A DNA stretch of 64,000 nt from Steromphala cineraria (Eukaryota; Mollusca; Gastropoda; Trochida; Trochidae), in assembly GCA_916613615.1 (NCBI GenBank), contig OU744721.1:80667060-80731059 (forward strand), written 5' to 3'. Under the pieces are notes generated by a model. That model saw only the letters and a program-made list of their open reading frames with translations, ran no database searches and was not told where the DNA came from. Below are positions 20,158-34,190 of this stretch, piece after piece (the stretch's first letter is position 1; each line of letters begins with the position of its first letter). A program made the position numbers and the translations under genes.

Positions 20158-22910
20158 ATTCTACCATAATAACGATTTAAAATTGAATGTTATTCTTTTG
20201 CATGGACTAAGGTGTGCTACGTCATGATGCCCGAGCATGATTTCCAGGGCGACGTTCACACAGTGTTGACGGATTTGGTTATCTGGAATGACGGTACATA
20301 TAGAAGGCCTCGGAGATAACTGACAAATATCCGAATGCTGCAAAGAAAGCGTACTCTATTCAGTAGATGGTTTATCATATTGTGACGGTTGTTAGCGTTT
20401 TGAATATGTTAAGTTGTGCATGCCATATATTCACAATCTGACATGGTATTTGAAATAAATTTAAGGTAAGTGTGTGCCGCATTTCGATTCATATTCATAT
20501 TCTTATGATATTCTGTCGAGCCTGTTTTGGTCTAATGCTACAGAAAGACGGATGATTCCAACGGAAAATCTGAACTGTTGTCAGTGTCGTGTAATTAATT
20601 GGTTTTGACAGACTGCAAGCATTAAGCTTGTGGAATGTTTGAATTAATTTTATAAATAAGCACAACATACAAAAACAACGCAAAAATGGCATCTTTTGTG
20701 AAAATTTCCAACACAACAGCACTATTTGAGAACTACTTGTTGCTAGGCAACAAATGAATTCTTGTGCATTAAACGAAATAAACAGAGCACTGTATAATCA
20801 AATTATACGGCCTCTGATTTATCACAGCAGCTAATCAGAAACGAGTGTTTTGCACTTTTATGGTAGAGTATGATAATAGCATGACCAATCTATTGCGTTA
20901 TGGGTTACATCTGAAATAATGCCGTCTTGATGTTTACCCAGCATTGTCTTTGAGTTAGGGAAACTATCTATTTAAGATTAATTTGATCAATAATATATCC
21001 TGTGACAATTGAGCTTACTGTTATAAAGTGAATGTTTTGTATTTATTTAACTAGAATGTAGATTTGATTTTACCAAAGTGAACCATCGTTGGCACCTCAA
21101 GAGAAGCCTTATAGCCCTCCTTAGCCCTGAATAAAGGAGCAAATTAAAATCCTTCTGAAAAACGTTTTAACAAGGTTGATCTGTACATAAATACTCATCA
21201 TTTGCACTGAGCACCGGATTACTAATTAACGCAACAACAACCTCTTTAAGTTGAAATGAGCAAAAAAGGAAATACTGACCAGAATATAGGGAGCACGCAG
21301 TGTAAGTGAATTTGTTCATTTGACTGACCTTAGAAATAAACGAAAAGTACAGTCTGGTAAAGTTATATTTTTAAGATTATGGGCGTTATGTTGTCAACGC
21401 TTCCATTGATAATCAGAAAAGTGTATAATGGCTACAAGTATGCATACTTGGAACGGTACTGTTTTCTTTGTTTTTCTCTACTCACAGTCACAATCTTTGA
21501 GATTCCCCTGAATATTTTGAATGAACAAACCTGTAAACTCTTGACTGATTACAAGTAGTATAAGGGTCCTGATTTATATGACGAACAGAACACTTTGAAT
21601 TTTAGCCAAAGAAAACAAAATCAAAGTGAAATACATCTACTTACGAGATACTTTTGTGTGTGTTGGTGTCATGTGAGCTGAGTACTCACTAGATGACTTA
21701 TAAACAAGGCATCAGTTTCTTAGCGAAATAGTGAATCTCATTTAGTGGAGAAATGTGACTTTGTTCAAAAAATCATTTCTATTAATATGATATCTTAAGC
21801 ATTAATGTCATATGTATTACCATGAGATGAAAAATTATTTGATATAAATTGATTTTAATGAAAAAGTCCCTTTAACGATGCAAATAAATAACCAATGAAT
21901 CAATGATTATGGACATATTAAAAAGGATCATAAACTAAAAGTGCTAAAGGGCATTAATCTATGCAAATAAACAACCATTGAATCTCGAAAGGTAAAAGGA
22001 ATAAAAAATTCGAGTTATTTAAATAACATACAATCTGCTCTCCAATCTCCTGAATAATTAATGTTAAATAATGCGTAAAAGGACTGATTTTATTCACAAA
22101 TTGTAAAAGTTATTAGATATTTTAAGTTCATATAAACAGAATACTCATATGAAACAGTGGTACTGTATCAGTAAATTCTTTGAAATTGAATTAGAAACCA
22201 ATATTGGTTTACCAGTCGCATATGTTAAAATGGAAAGAAAATTTGTCCATTTAGACACACATGTATTCATCTGACATCTTGCACTATTTTAGGCTATTGA
22301 GCAAATACGTCCATCATCAATTAGGCTGCAGACAATACAACCTTAACAACAGAACATGAATCATTCTTCCGAACATAATAGATATCATAATTGAATCTAG
22401 AGTACAGAAAGGCTATACGTAATTGCAGTTTAAAAAAAGATCAGATCATTATTCATAAGACTACTAATTGGATGTTACCATATTTAGATAGGTTACAATG
22501 GCTTTCGTGCATGTCAAGTTCGTTTTATGGTCTAAAAGTGCTCTTGGCAAAGAGAAGTAAAATATTTCCATTAATGTCTCATAAACCTGAAGCATTGGTT
22601 ACCGTGAGCTGCAGGTGATTTGGGTTTTCATCTTTACTCTCTCACTATGTGAAGCTTTGAAAATCTTTACATTTGTGCTTAATGATTAAAACCGGCAGAT
22701 ATAATCTCACAAAACCAGCAAAACTGTCTTATGTTTTACAACTTTAAATCCATTTGAAAGAATAATGAAATCTTATTCATAAGTTGAGTATCGGGAATGG
22801 AAGCAATAACTATTATGCTACTTTTATTCTATATTTTATAGAAAACATTCCTACCTTCAAATGACTCATATATATTTGCTAATGTATCTCTTTGTTAAAA
22901 TTAATATATA

Positions 22911-23784
22911 CACAAAGAACTTAATTAAGCACCGCCCATTTTGTAAAATGAAATTGGGAGCTCTTTGAATATTGTGATATGTTTGATGTATTGACCACTC
23001 TAGATATAACGATTGCCGTTTTATTTATTATTTAATTGACGTAAAAATCCTTATAACACGAAATAATTGAAAATATGAGATCAAATGTGAGACCACTGAA
23101 ATTTGGCAAAATATAACTATTGTCTTTGGTGAGAAACCACCCATGAAACTTTGGAATTTTTCAATCAAAAATAACATGTTTGATCCCTAGTTGACATTCA
23201 ATTAGAGAAACCTTTTTTATCATGCACGATAAAAGCCTAGCAGGACATTGACTTTTCAGTACTTTTTTCAACCATAATTGAGAAAATTTCGAAATTTTTC
23301 AAATCTGTGAGTGAATTTGAGATTCTTTGAGTTGGACTTGTGGGTCAAACACTTCTTCTCCCTTTAAATAAGCCATTATCTTAAAGAGTCGCCAGTGTTT
23401 TCTTAGGGAAGCTTTTTTTCAAATTTGATATTTGATAATTTTGTGATTTTGAAGGCTCATACTGCTCTAACGACTAACATTTGCTGAGAGGTCCTTACTA
23501 AAAATCATCAATTCAGTCAAGAGAATTATCATTACCATATTGCAGCAAAAAATATTTACTTTCATTTTCAGTTATAAGTAAACTTGAATTTTCAAAAATA
23601 CCAAGTTGGGGGAAATAAGTTATCCAGAGACAGTGAATAGTAAATTGAGTGAAGTTTTCATTTCTACACTGCTAAATGATCGTTCCATCGAAAAACCCTA
23701 ATTGTTTTTCTGGAACCTTGTATGGTTTATTAGCAGAAGCTTATTTTCTGAAAACATTGGTGGTGCTTAACTAAGTTCTTTGTG
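22911..23784. mobile_element. 874-bp non-autonomous TIR element with paralogous empty sites
   Basis: Perfect-looking ends: CACAAAGAACTTAATTAAGC (22911-22930, repeat runs to 22933) against the complement of 23762-23784, one mismatch in 23. It is flanked by TATATA on both sides (22905-22910 and 23785-23790). Copies A (about 9900-9912) and C (about 48366-48377) are uninterrupted at the same point, so insertion followed the duplication. No open frame is present; an internal AT-rich sequence with short inverted stretches fills it. Superfamily unknown. Confidence 0.85.
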
Positions 23785-25805
23785 TATATATAACGCAAAA
23801 TGTCATAAAATACAGATGTTAATTTTTATCACCATAAAGAATAACCATATTTGCAAACGATGCACTCATGATCAGTAATTTTATCTTGTTAACATCCAAT
23901 TATATTACTTAACAAAATCTAATTAAATTTCATCAAAATTTATTATTTGACAAAATGAGTAACGATAAGAAAATAAAAACTTGAAATCAATTGCAAAAGT
24001 GCTGATTAATGCATAAACCGACATACTGTATGATAAATGAATGCCAGTCGGTTTGAGGTGGTACGGATACAACTGTTAAATCTAGTTCAGTTTGCTGAAC
24101 CTTGTCAAACTGGCGAGAGATGGACTCTCACCTACGGTGAATCACGTGCACTGCGATGATAAAGAACCAACGTACAGTGTCTGAGAACTACTTTCTACTT
24201 TCAGAATTATAGAAACGATCTGCAAAAACGAATGAAGAACAGAGACCAGCCTACTCATACAATATATAAATTTGGCTGCAGACATCAATGTATATACTTC
24301 GCTAGATGTCAAGATAAGTACCAAGACTCAAATAAATGTCAACGGACAGAAACCTTCCAGCTCACAGCATTACGTCTTCTTGATTATCATTTCAAATTTT
24401 TCTTGACTCTATGATGTATGAAATATTAGTTAATAAGTTAGTAGGCAATGCATGAAGAATTCGTGTTTGATATAAGGAAGAAAAATCGAATGCAAGGGAT
24501 ATTCATTTTATTTCAATTTTGAAAGATTGAGAAGAAGGAATATTTGGAACCATCAAATGCATCAGGGTTTAATTCTGTATATTTTACCATTCCGATGTGA
24601 AGTTTAAGATCACAAGAGGGTATTTTCCATGGAAATGAGGCACTTTACTTCAGGTATTTGTAGCTACTGACATTCATCTGTACTATATCTATACGAGCTA
24701 GCCGGACCCAGGTGATAGTAGTGTGTAATTACTGAATGACCGGCATCTATCTATTCGCTAGACATAGATCTTTAGATAAAGCATCCCGCACTCGGAATAG
24801 ATATCTAGGTCTTCTTTCGATTACTTTCATCCCCATAGTCCAACAGCGATTGATGCATTACTTGCTGCACAGTAGTGACACTCACAGTATGTCATGGGTG
24901 CCTTGTGATTATACGTTAATGACCAACACTCCGCGATATGTTCAAATGAACATAATCAGGAAAGCGACGGTGGGGATTGGTTTTAAGTAAATCATTCATT
25001 TTGTTCCAACGGGTAGCAAACCTGGAACCGTGTGTAATTATTTATAATCTATTTGTGTTTACAATTATTGGAGCATACACTCGATTTTCATTTAAATCCT
25101 AATTTTTTTCTGTTTATACCAAGTACCAACGCTTTGGAAAATTCAACATAACACGATCTTCACTTCAAACCCATTTCTTTCAGTTTTTTGCACCATAACT
25201 AAACAGGAGTGTATTCTGCAGTCAATTCATGATTATCACAATTAAAAGTAACCAACAATATATCGGCGATTGCGAGAAATGATCACTGAAAGCACCTTAT
25301 TCGGTCTGATCCCCTCGCCATCTTGGTATGTGCAGGACAGTGCTTTTGATCAAATATCAAGCAAAGAGTAAAAATATTTCGTGTTTAATGTGTAGTATAT
25401 TGATATGTACTAAGATATTGATAAGCAAAAAAATCATCATGACCGAAACTTTATTGTATCAAACAATAAAGATTTTTATTATATGAATGGATTATATCCG
25501 TCTTTCCGATTGGCCCACTTGGTCACATGACAGCATTGACGTCAAGCAATGTCAACCTGTGTGATGCGCGAGAGGTTGATAAAGCAATCCAAGTACCTCC
25601 CGTGGCTAAAAATAGATTTGAAATTTAGGTCTCAAACTCCGCACATCACATGTTGCACTGTTAATCAGGCAATAGGCTTCGCTTTGTGACTGTGTTGAAT
25701 TAGAGTTATGTCCCTTATAGTTTTAGGCATATTAGAGTGATGTCCCTTATTTGCACAGAGGAAAAGTGATTCAAGAATATTTTTCATATAATAAAACAAT
25801 TGTAG

Positions 25806-25902
25806 ACTTCTGATTCGGTTGATTCAATGATTTGTCGACCTTGCACACGTGATATTCACGTGTCAAAGGTCGACAAATCATTGGATCAACCTCACTTGAA
25901 GT
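25806..25902. repeat. 97-bp palindrome with paired CACGTG boxes
   Basis: Arms ACTTCTGATTCGGTTGATTC... and the complement of ...GATCAACCTCACTTGAAGT enclose a near-perfect stem over AATGATTTGTCGACC. The tip is ACACGTGATATTCACGTGT with two CACGTG boxes. It lies inside about 0.8 kb present in copy B but not in copy A, so it is probably part of an inserted element. No matching arm was found at the other end. Confidence 0.8.
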
Positions 25903-26110
25903 CAATAACTGTATAGTGTTGTTCTTACAGTGATCAATATTACAACAACGATTTTCAAAACTGAGTTATTTTTTACAGATTACATAATAACATTTATCAT
26001 AAAATTATTAGAACATGCATAACTGGTTTCTTTGTTAAATGGTCATCAAACAATCCTCACTTCACATTTCAATTGCTATGGATTCTGACATCGTTCAAAC
26101 AAAACTTGGA

Positions 26111-27029
26111 CTCAAAAGCAACTGTAAACCAGGTGTGAAACAAACGCTGCCCATTCAGAACAGGCTACGGCTTAGAAGTAGGGGAGATCGAGGCAGGCAC
26201 GACCTCGGGCCACGTCTGTCTGTTCTCTTTTTTTTATGGTGGTCACTTTAACTTGAAATAGTAATTCTAAAGAGATCCCATGACCTTATTCATACACACA
26301 CCAAACATGGACACAGTCCAATATGATCGTTGCAGACTGTGCCAGCAAAACGGTTTTTTTTATTCAGCTAAGTAATTCCGTCGACTTTTGGACTGTGTTT
26401 ATAGATATGTTCTTCAGTGGGGATAAACAAACATGTCGAGACGTATATGTAACGTAAAGTTGGGTATGGGGTCTGTGTATTCTTGCATCATCGAAAAAGA
26501 GCAAACTTTTGTATGAGGGCTGTGTATTCTAGCAACATCACCTTAACATCAGCCTCTTGATGGTTCTCCTTCTCAAAATGATGCTCATGCAGGTCCTCCA
26601 CTTGATATTGCTACTGAATGTTCTTAACATCATGCATATATACTCATACACTTGATGGACCCGAAGGCCCTTCTCTCCCACAGTATTTAAATGCAGGTAT
26701 ATTTTTGTTACTATTTTTGTTTTGTTATATGGTTCCAAAATATGTTGCTTACAGGGATGAAATTGAGTATTGGTGTATTTCACTTGTACAAAGCAGCCCT
26801 CAAAAACATGTTTAACATTTTGGTACATTTACTTTTAAAGGGCCAACCTGTCATTGAACTATAAAAGCAACATTTCTTTGTGTGTACACCAGGAATTTTC
26901 TTGACACTATAGTGTATATTTGCGTATGGTATGTGTAAAGCGACTTAAAGGCAATCAAATATTGATTCTACGACAGACCACATATTTACTCTGTATGCCA
27001 TGATACAGAAAGCACTGTCAATACGAAAG
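26111..27029. other. No gene seen
   Basis: Two near-repeats (gggtatggggtctgtgtattcttgcatcatc at 26462 and gagggctgtgtattctagcaacatc at 26515) and a 96-codon frame on the minus strand (26828-26538) without recognisable features. No gene is supported. Confidence 0.3.
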
Positions 27030-28090
27030 CATAAAGTGTATGTATATAGCATTTGTCAATTCTGAAAAAGCATTTGAGTTGGTCAGTCATTTAAGTTATG
27101 GCATTGTTTGCTAAGGCAGGTTTGCAAGGGAAGATGATCAAAGTTCTGAAATCAATGTATTGCTTGTGTGCGCTGTACAGATTGAGTAGAAGATCTCTTT
27201 GATTGCCCCTTAGCTCTAAAACAAGGCTGCTGTTTTAAGTCCAATACTATTTTCGTTAGCCAAAAGACACCAAATTGTATGGTTTATGGCGAGTGTGGTA
27301 CATTTCTACTGTACAGTAATTCCCAAATAAGATGTTTAATATTCTGGTTTAAAATTTTATACGAGCAAAACCTTCTTAAATTTACTTGTAATATGCTAGT
27401 TTAGATGGCATAGGCAACTGATATTAGAAAGTTATTATTTACTCAAGGGTTGGGTTTCATATGGCTGTCCGAGACAATCGGAGATGTAAACAGATTAAGT
27501 AATGCGGTTCGTGTTAGATCAGTATACGTTTTGTCAAGATTGGAATTCGCAATAGATTCCAGATCAAGGTATGAATATTACAGGTACATCAAAATTTTAC
27601 TACAACCAAAAAAATATTAATCGATAATAACAACATATCATTTAAGAAGAATACCGTTTGGGGTTAATAAATTTAATGATAAATGGGTGAGGGATAACAT
27701 CTATCGAAAAGGAAATTCGTTATCGCCCTTTCTGTACAGAAGGGATTGAAAATGAAATGCTTTTCACACTATCATTGTCTTATTTTCAAGAAATACGACA
27801 GAAATATATGCCAGGTCATTTCCTTAACAAACTTTCAAGAAATGCTTATATATCATTAACAAAAACTAATAGTTAAACAAGTTAATTAACGTTTGTCTTT
27901 GTATATTAAGCATGCGTTAGCTACAAGAGAGCCTCTCATAAAGCAGGACGTAAAACCGTAAATACGTCAACAAATATCACGAATATCGTTGTCATAGTTT
28001 ATTATAATATACTTTATATAAATTTTTATTATGTTAACTGAATTGTATCTCTCATGTATATGGGCGGGAGACTTTTGACTTATGACTTGA
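27030..28090 (+). mobile_element. Heavily decayed LINE fragment (reverse transcriptase to 3' end)
   Basis: Across three frames it shows the order expected of a non-LTR RT: NSEKAFELV (motif A, normally DFxKAFDxV), GLQGKMIKVLKSMYCLCA, ALKQGC near SPILFSLA (motif B), then the distal region WLSETIGDVNRLSNAVR, SRLEFAIDSRSRYEYYRYIK and RRIPFGVNKFNDKWVRDNIY, and a weak Cys/His region (FCTEGIENEM). Motif C is not recognisable. It ends in a G-rich stretch (tatgggcgggagac) then AT-rich DNA, like LINE 3' tails. Stops and frameshifts throughout; ancient copy. Confidence 0.6.
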
Positions 28091-29834
28091 CTTTGATTGA
28101 TGGGAGTATTGTAAATATCCAAAAAGAGCACTAGTGGTGTGTATACTGTCTATTGATCAGCCAAATAGAACATCAACTCCTTTTCCCTTCAGCTGTATTC
28201 TGAGATTTTGAAGGAGTAAGAAGCTGTCAAATAATGTTACATTCTTTACTGAAGAGTAATTTCAGATGGAACACATGCGGCTCTACCGATTGTACTGTAT
28301 ACATGTCAAAAGTTTCTAAATTATTGTAAATACATTATTCATCAGCAGAGAACTTGTATTAATGGTTTAAAGATAGTTATCGTATGTTTTCAATCTGAAT
28401 TAGAACACGAAAGGCCCTTTTAAATAGCCTTCATGAACATCAAAGTACAGACCATATGCCAAATGACACAAAATCATATTAAAAGATTACAGCAATGGGT
28501 AATGACATATAAAAACAAGAATTCTTACAATATGGTTTCGCTAGGTTTAAAAAATAGCAGAATGCATGACATCAGACGAAAGAGATGAACGCAGGATCAG
28601 CCATCAATGTAAACAAGTATGACATATGCAAATCAGCCCTTTACAAAAACGGGTCTTCCAAACTGTACAAAACGGCAACTACATGGACTGTTACCATGAA
28701 ACATCGTGGTTTTGTCCATGTATCCATAAAATATGGAAGTTGGATACATGGAGCTGTGAATATCGAATGTCTGTGTCCTAGAAGTTGACATAAAAATTTG
28801 ATATATATTTCTTTCAGTGAAGTTGTCTCTTTCATTTCTTCCTTTCATGCGTTTTTAAATTTCGGTACGTTCCGACACATACATGTATTATTTGAATGAA
28901 TGCTAACATGCAGTTATCAATGATACTTTTATTTTCCGGATCTTTTACCAACTTGCAGCATTTCATTTTATTTTAATTCTACGACATTCTATGCATGGCT
29001 TTGAGTATGCAATGTGTGAACATGCAGCATAACCCCGAATTGCATGCGCAGATTGATATTCAATAGACTTAAGTATACATGTAGTTTGATTTAATATCAT
29101 ATATTCATTACTTTGTAACTTTCTGACATGTTAAATACTTTGAAAATATTTTCCTGATAACTTCACCATGTGACATAATAATTGTTTTCTGAACGATACT
29201 TTATAAAAAGAGATATAATTATCTAAGCTAGTAAAAAAATTTTGTCTGCATTTTATTTGACATATTGATGTTTGATATAAATTCAGACATCTCAGTTGAC
29301 GGAATCGTCTGAGAATAATTTAGGAGATTTTATATATCATCTTCAAATGACAAAACTTACTTTTTTTCAGATTAATCTACGGAGATGACAAGATGAAAGG
29401 ATGAGTAGTGATCTTATATATAGGATAAAGTGGTTTGATATATGATGAGCTTTTATGATAAGTCGTCTGCCCTTAGAAAATATTATCTTTACCATCAGCC
29501 AAACCTATACATTTGTACATCACCGTTACTTCAAAATGTCATTTTCGTCCTCGGGCAAATTTGAAATGAAATATGAGATAAATCTTAAAAGATGTAAATA
29601 TTAACAACGAATGGCATCTCATCTCAAAAGAAGTGAAATCAAAACTCTTTTCAAGACTTAAATTTCTTTTTCTAAATCACTGCAGACTGACGAGTTATAA
29701 CAATAAAAAGTGAGTTTTTTTGCGGCTTGAAGAGGACATACCTCGCACGGCTATGTACATGTAACTTATTGAATTATATTATGTAAGTTTAATTAAAAAA
29801 AACATAACTCGTATTGAAATAAAACCAAAAAATA
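28091..29834. other. No gene seen
   Basis: AT-rich with short chance frames only (for example 28585-28788 overlapping minus-strand frames). No repeat boundary, RNA gene or exon could be supported. Confidence 0.3.
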
Positions 29835-29985
29835 AACAAATTGACAATGAAAAGTCATACTAAATATATAAAAGTCAAATTGCATTTGTGTTAAAGTAAA
29901 AGCTTTTTTCAACGTTATTGGAGGCATAATTGTAGTTAAATGCTTTCAGCCAACAATGACTAGGAACTGCTTTCAGGCAATTCTA
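29835..29985. repeat. Duplicated block, copy 2 (partner 17391-17530)
   Basis: Same-orientation match to 17391-17530. It shows that pieces from upstream of copy B also recur here. Confidence 0.55.
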
Positions 29986-32900
29986 CTTAACTTATCACTG
30001 AAGGGTAAATTACTTCTTTGTACTAAAGTGACCAATTTGTACTTAAGATAACCAATCTTTTCTGCACATCATTCAGTCATCATGTTAGTATATATACGCT
30101 TGCATCCTTTGTTTAACCCACAAAGATGAAGTGTAGCGGGGATAACATTGAAAATCTTCTTATTTATTTGATAGTTTAGAAGTTTTAAGACTATAGTTTA
30201 AAATTGCATTCAAAATTGATTATCTTAAAAAATAGAATAACGAGCGATCAATAAATAGCCTGTACATCATACTTTATTAGCAACTTATCTCAAAGAAGCA
30301 TTTCTCTACTGACGTCATTGCAAGGATAAATATGACACAATTTCATCAATTAAGCTGTTCTTTTTTCCTGTCTGACGTCTAAGACTGGTACTCAGATAAC
30401 AAAAACGAAATTAGATTTGTGTCCAGAAAAACCCTCCACACTTGGTTCTAGCATGTATCCAGATCCTTTTTTATGTTGCGAATTTTGCGACTTTTAAAAA
30501 AAGTTTCATCTACAACTGTTCCAGCAAAATGACTGATACATCATGTTGAATGAACTTTGCATATTTAACAGCTGCAGCCCATCTGAAATATCAAATAGAT
30601 AAGGTTATATGAATGCAAGGTGCAAGGTTATGTGGATATAGCAAAGTAACAAGTTATTCTTGTCGATACCTGAACTATCATTTTGTAAATGTATAGCAAA
30701 AAACATATAATAGATCCAGCAACAGCAAATATAAGTGAAGTCAATACAAATCTTTCGTTTCCAACTAGTGTTCTGAACCTCATGAGGAAAGTAAGAAAAC
30801 AATCAATGAGAACGGGATAAAACGTTGAAAGAGGAATGTGGACGTATCCAGGGTAACGTCACCCAAGGATTGGCAACCAAATACAGACGAATACGCAAGC
30901 ATCCATTGCTACCGCTGGACACACGCGATATATAAATTTTAAATTGTCACTTGATAACTTGAAAAGACCGTTGTTGTTTTTCAGACATTCGCTTGAATGA
31001 CAAATTTCAGACATGTAAGGTCTTTTGCCTATAACGTTGCACATTAATAAAGGAATAAAGTATGACCCTAACATCTACTTTACCGTGATTTATGTAAGTT
31101 TGAATAGGCATACTCTATATTTTCTAAGTAGTTAATATACTGTAAGTGGAAAACATGCATTGCACATGGAACGCATTGATGCATAGGGAGGCGATGGTGT
31201 CCGGGCTTGTTGCGATAACACAGATTACTGATAAGGTTTAGTAATTTGTCACCTTTAGATCTCAGATAACAATTTTAAAGATAAAAGTACATGTGTACTC
31301 TTCAGAGTCTTAGTTTGTCTCAACATCATCCAAGTTGTATATTGTGTACAGTAGCTTTGACTAACCTTACCACCTTCTAAACGCAGTCAGATAGTTTAAA
31401 TTATGTTAAGTGTTGCACTTAAATATAAATGCTTGTACGACAAAGATGAAGAGGAATTTGTCTTGAGTAATCTAAGTTTTGAAAAAATTCTTTCATAGAA
31501 GTTGATTTTTCCTTCAAACTCTTTACGAGAATAGTTTGGTCTACTATGTTGAAAGTTTCAAACAAGGATTAATGTTCAAATAAAGGAAAAAGCGATGTCT
31601 AAACGGTACTTACATGTATATGTAGAACGAAAGAAAGTGAATATAATGTTTGAATTAGTATAAATTTGATACCATATTGTAAAACAAATAACGATACGAA
31701 GTTAATGTTTCTAAAAGTTGAGTAACAATCATTAAAGACAAACTCGATCTTGTTCATTGGAAAGAAACCCTATGCTCAATAATGTCCTTCTGTAACATAA
31801 TTTCATTATTATTTTCCAACCATCTTGACAGCGCTCTGGTTTTCGTATTTGAAGAAAACATATATAATTGGGTTTTAAAGCTGAATTTGTTGACAGCAAC
31901 AAACAGGTAATTAGTGTATTTTGGGAATACTGTCCTATTAATTATTTCACTATTGACAACCAAGACATCAAGCGACTCAGTTCACGTCCCGCCTTTCAAG
32001 TCCCAGTATACCTTAAAGTATATTTAAACTTGGCTTCATCTCGAATGAGCATGGTGCAAATAATCCGATAATACTCTTGAAGATTAGTATGCTTTCCTAT
32101 TTTGTTGATTCTATTTCCTTTTCCCCAAGATAGAAATTAGGAAACCAAAAAGGATCTCGCTTGTTTATGCTACGTTTTCGGTATTTTGATACTGAAAAGT
32201 ATACTATTACGCCAACGCCAATTTGATACCTCTAGAGGAAATTTGTTTCCGCACTAGACAGATCATTCTTAAGATGTGAAATGTCATCCTTTACCATCCT
32301 TTTTAACCTGTATGCGTGAATTTATTATTGTAAAAATAGACTTGTCCAACTATATGTTTTAAGAATTGACCTCAAGTCCGACTAGAGACACATATATTTC
32401 AAAAACATAAATAAATCCATCAATTCATTGTTGTGACTGATTGTAATAGATCATTGTTATCCAATTTTTGTTCACTGTAACTACTTTCCTAGCATTGCAT
32501 ATAAATATGCTACAGTCTGGATGGCTTCAAAGGTTTTGTTATCAAATAAGGAATTTGTATGTTTGGTGATGGACGTAGTTGTATTATCAAGGTTATTATA
32601 CAAAGTTTTTTATGATCAAAATCAAAAGGAATCGTTATTCTTCTTCAACAAAGTTGTAGGATTCTTTACATTACCTCTCTTTCCTTTCTTTATTCTGTAA
32701 TCTGTGATTTCAATTAACATATCATGTGATAAAATTTCACAGTCCTTCCCTAGCTCTATTATCTTCTTGTGTATACCTATAACAAAACAAATTTTGAACA
32801 CATTTTGATTCAGTTGGATCCCATTTGTTCGACTTTTTCTATTTGCAATGCTTGTTTATTATTCACAGAAAAGAATAAAAAATTAGAACAAAATAAAAAC

Positions 32901-33252
32901 ACCTAATTTTAAATCAAACATTCTGATATTTCATTGCTTTCCCGAAGTGATCCTTTCCAATTCTCGCGATTGTTGTTTCATAATTTGACATTTTACAATT
33001 ACTTTTTTTTTAAATCAATGTTAAACATATTGTCTTTGAACAGAATTTATGGTGTCGAAGATCTATGGAAATGATCAAATAATGAGTAAATCAGGAAAAC
33101 TTGTATTAAACTGTGTAGTGTTTACATAATATAAATTGTAATATTTCCTTGTTCATCGAATGTCTGTGATTCACATATCCATCGTTTCCCCCTGAAAAGT
33201 AATATGTTGTTCATAATATTGCAGTGTATATAGAGGATATTAAACGACTTTC
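29986..33252. other. No gene seen
   Basis: AT-rich, only short frames. A duplicated-segment origin is possible, but I could not align it with confidence. Confidence 0.3.
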
Positions 33253-33324
33253 TATTTAATACAATTTTTATAAAACGAGTTTCATACCAAATCATTTACT
33301 AGTTTAATAAACATAGTATTAAAT
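33253..33324. repeat. 72-bp fold-back repeat, family copy 1
   Basis: TATTTAATACAATTTTTATA... pairs with ...AAACATAGTATTAAATGG. Same family as 48693-48798 (shared words CATTTAATACTA, TTTAT, AAAC, TAGT/CGAGT). Confidence 0.6.
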
Positions 33325-33369
33325 GGAAGGGAGTTTGGTATTCTGTTTATTACTTGCCTTAAGAATCAA

Positions 33370-33500
33370 ACATAATTGCCGATACGTTGCCGAATCTAAC
33401 ATTTTTGCGACTCGGCAACCATTGTGATGGCGCGCTTACACTGTGACGTCACAACAACACACTACTATGCCGTCATACTTCCACTGAGATATCTTACACG
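33370..33500. repeat. Duplicated block with CRE palindrome, copy 2
   Basis: Partner of 16640-16760, keeping CACTGTGACGTCACAAC and the GACTCGGCA stretch. The order relative to the neighbouring fold-back repeat is reversed compared with copy 1. Confidence 0.6.
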
Positions 33501-33979
33501 GGCGAGAAATAAACATCACTAATCCAATGTTGCCTATGTATTTTTAGTTATCAATATCTTTTGAATCAACATGCTTGTGTAACGAAACTACCCACTGACA
33601 AATTTTTTAGGAAACAACACTCTCCCTAAAGCTTAATTATGGCGACAGCCAATCCGCAGAATTCTTTAAATATTCCGCTATTAGGCTATCAATTCCTGGA
33701 AATTTATTCAGATTGAGGTTGATTACGTCATCTGATATGTACTTTATACATCATTAGGGATTCATAAATATGTTTTGTTCTGAGTTGGCTCTGTTAAATA
33801 AAATAATAACGAGCTGTAGGATTATCATTCTTCTCAATTTACATATCTTGATTTTTAATCAAGTTAAGAAATGATCAGATCAGTTTCTGTTGGGTATTTT
33901 CTACCTTTCTCCTAAAATAGTATAGAACTGAGTCCGTTTTTAATACACACGGAATCGTATTAATTTCTTGAAATATTAT

Positions 33980-34190
33980 ACTTGTCTAATGCTTGTTTAT
34001 TCTTAGTTTACGAAGTTTGTTTACTGCCTTGCAGTTGTTAGGTTTTTAAAATCATTATGCCAATAAATTCTATCAAATATCAGTTTTGTTCAAGACTATC
34101 TCCATCTATCATGATTGACAACAGGGATATGGTCCGATATGACGTATCCAGCTTTTTTATTTAGAGATCTATAAAGTTAACGTAACATAT
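33980..34190. repeat. Duplicated block (partner 37980-38150)
   Basis: Around 34081 and 38041 the two regions share TT-TGTCCAAGA, TCCATC-ATCA, TTGACA-CA-GGA and neighbouring bases in the same orientation, about 75% by eye. Confidence 0.4.

Larger units (their letters stand above)
17700..26110. repeat. Ancient duplicated segment, copy B (most complete)
   Basis: Block order agrees with copy C (42045-48540): 17700-17990 with 42045-42330; 18340-18640 with 42350-42670; 18640-18760 with 45500-45600; 18960-19080 with 45680-45790; 19100-19860 with 46140-46880; 21040-21290 with 46990-47190; 22260-22700 with 47700-48200; 22740-24060 with 48210-48540. Later blocks match copy A only. Extra sequence in B (20017-20890, 22911-23784, 25140-25925) is best explained by later insertions. 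No convincing coding frame is shared between copies. Confidence 0.8.
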
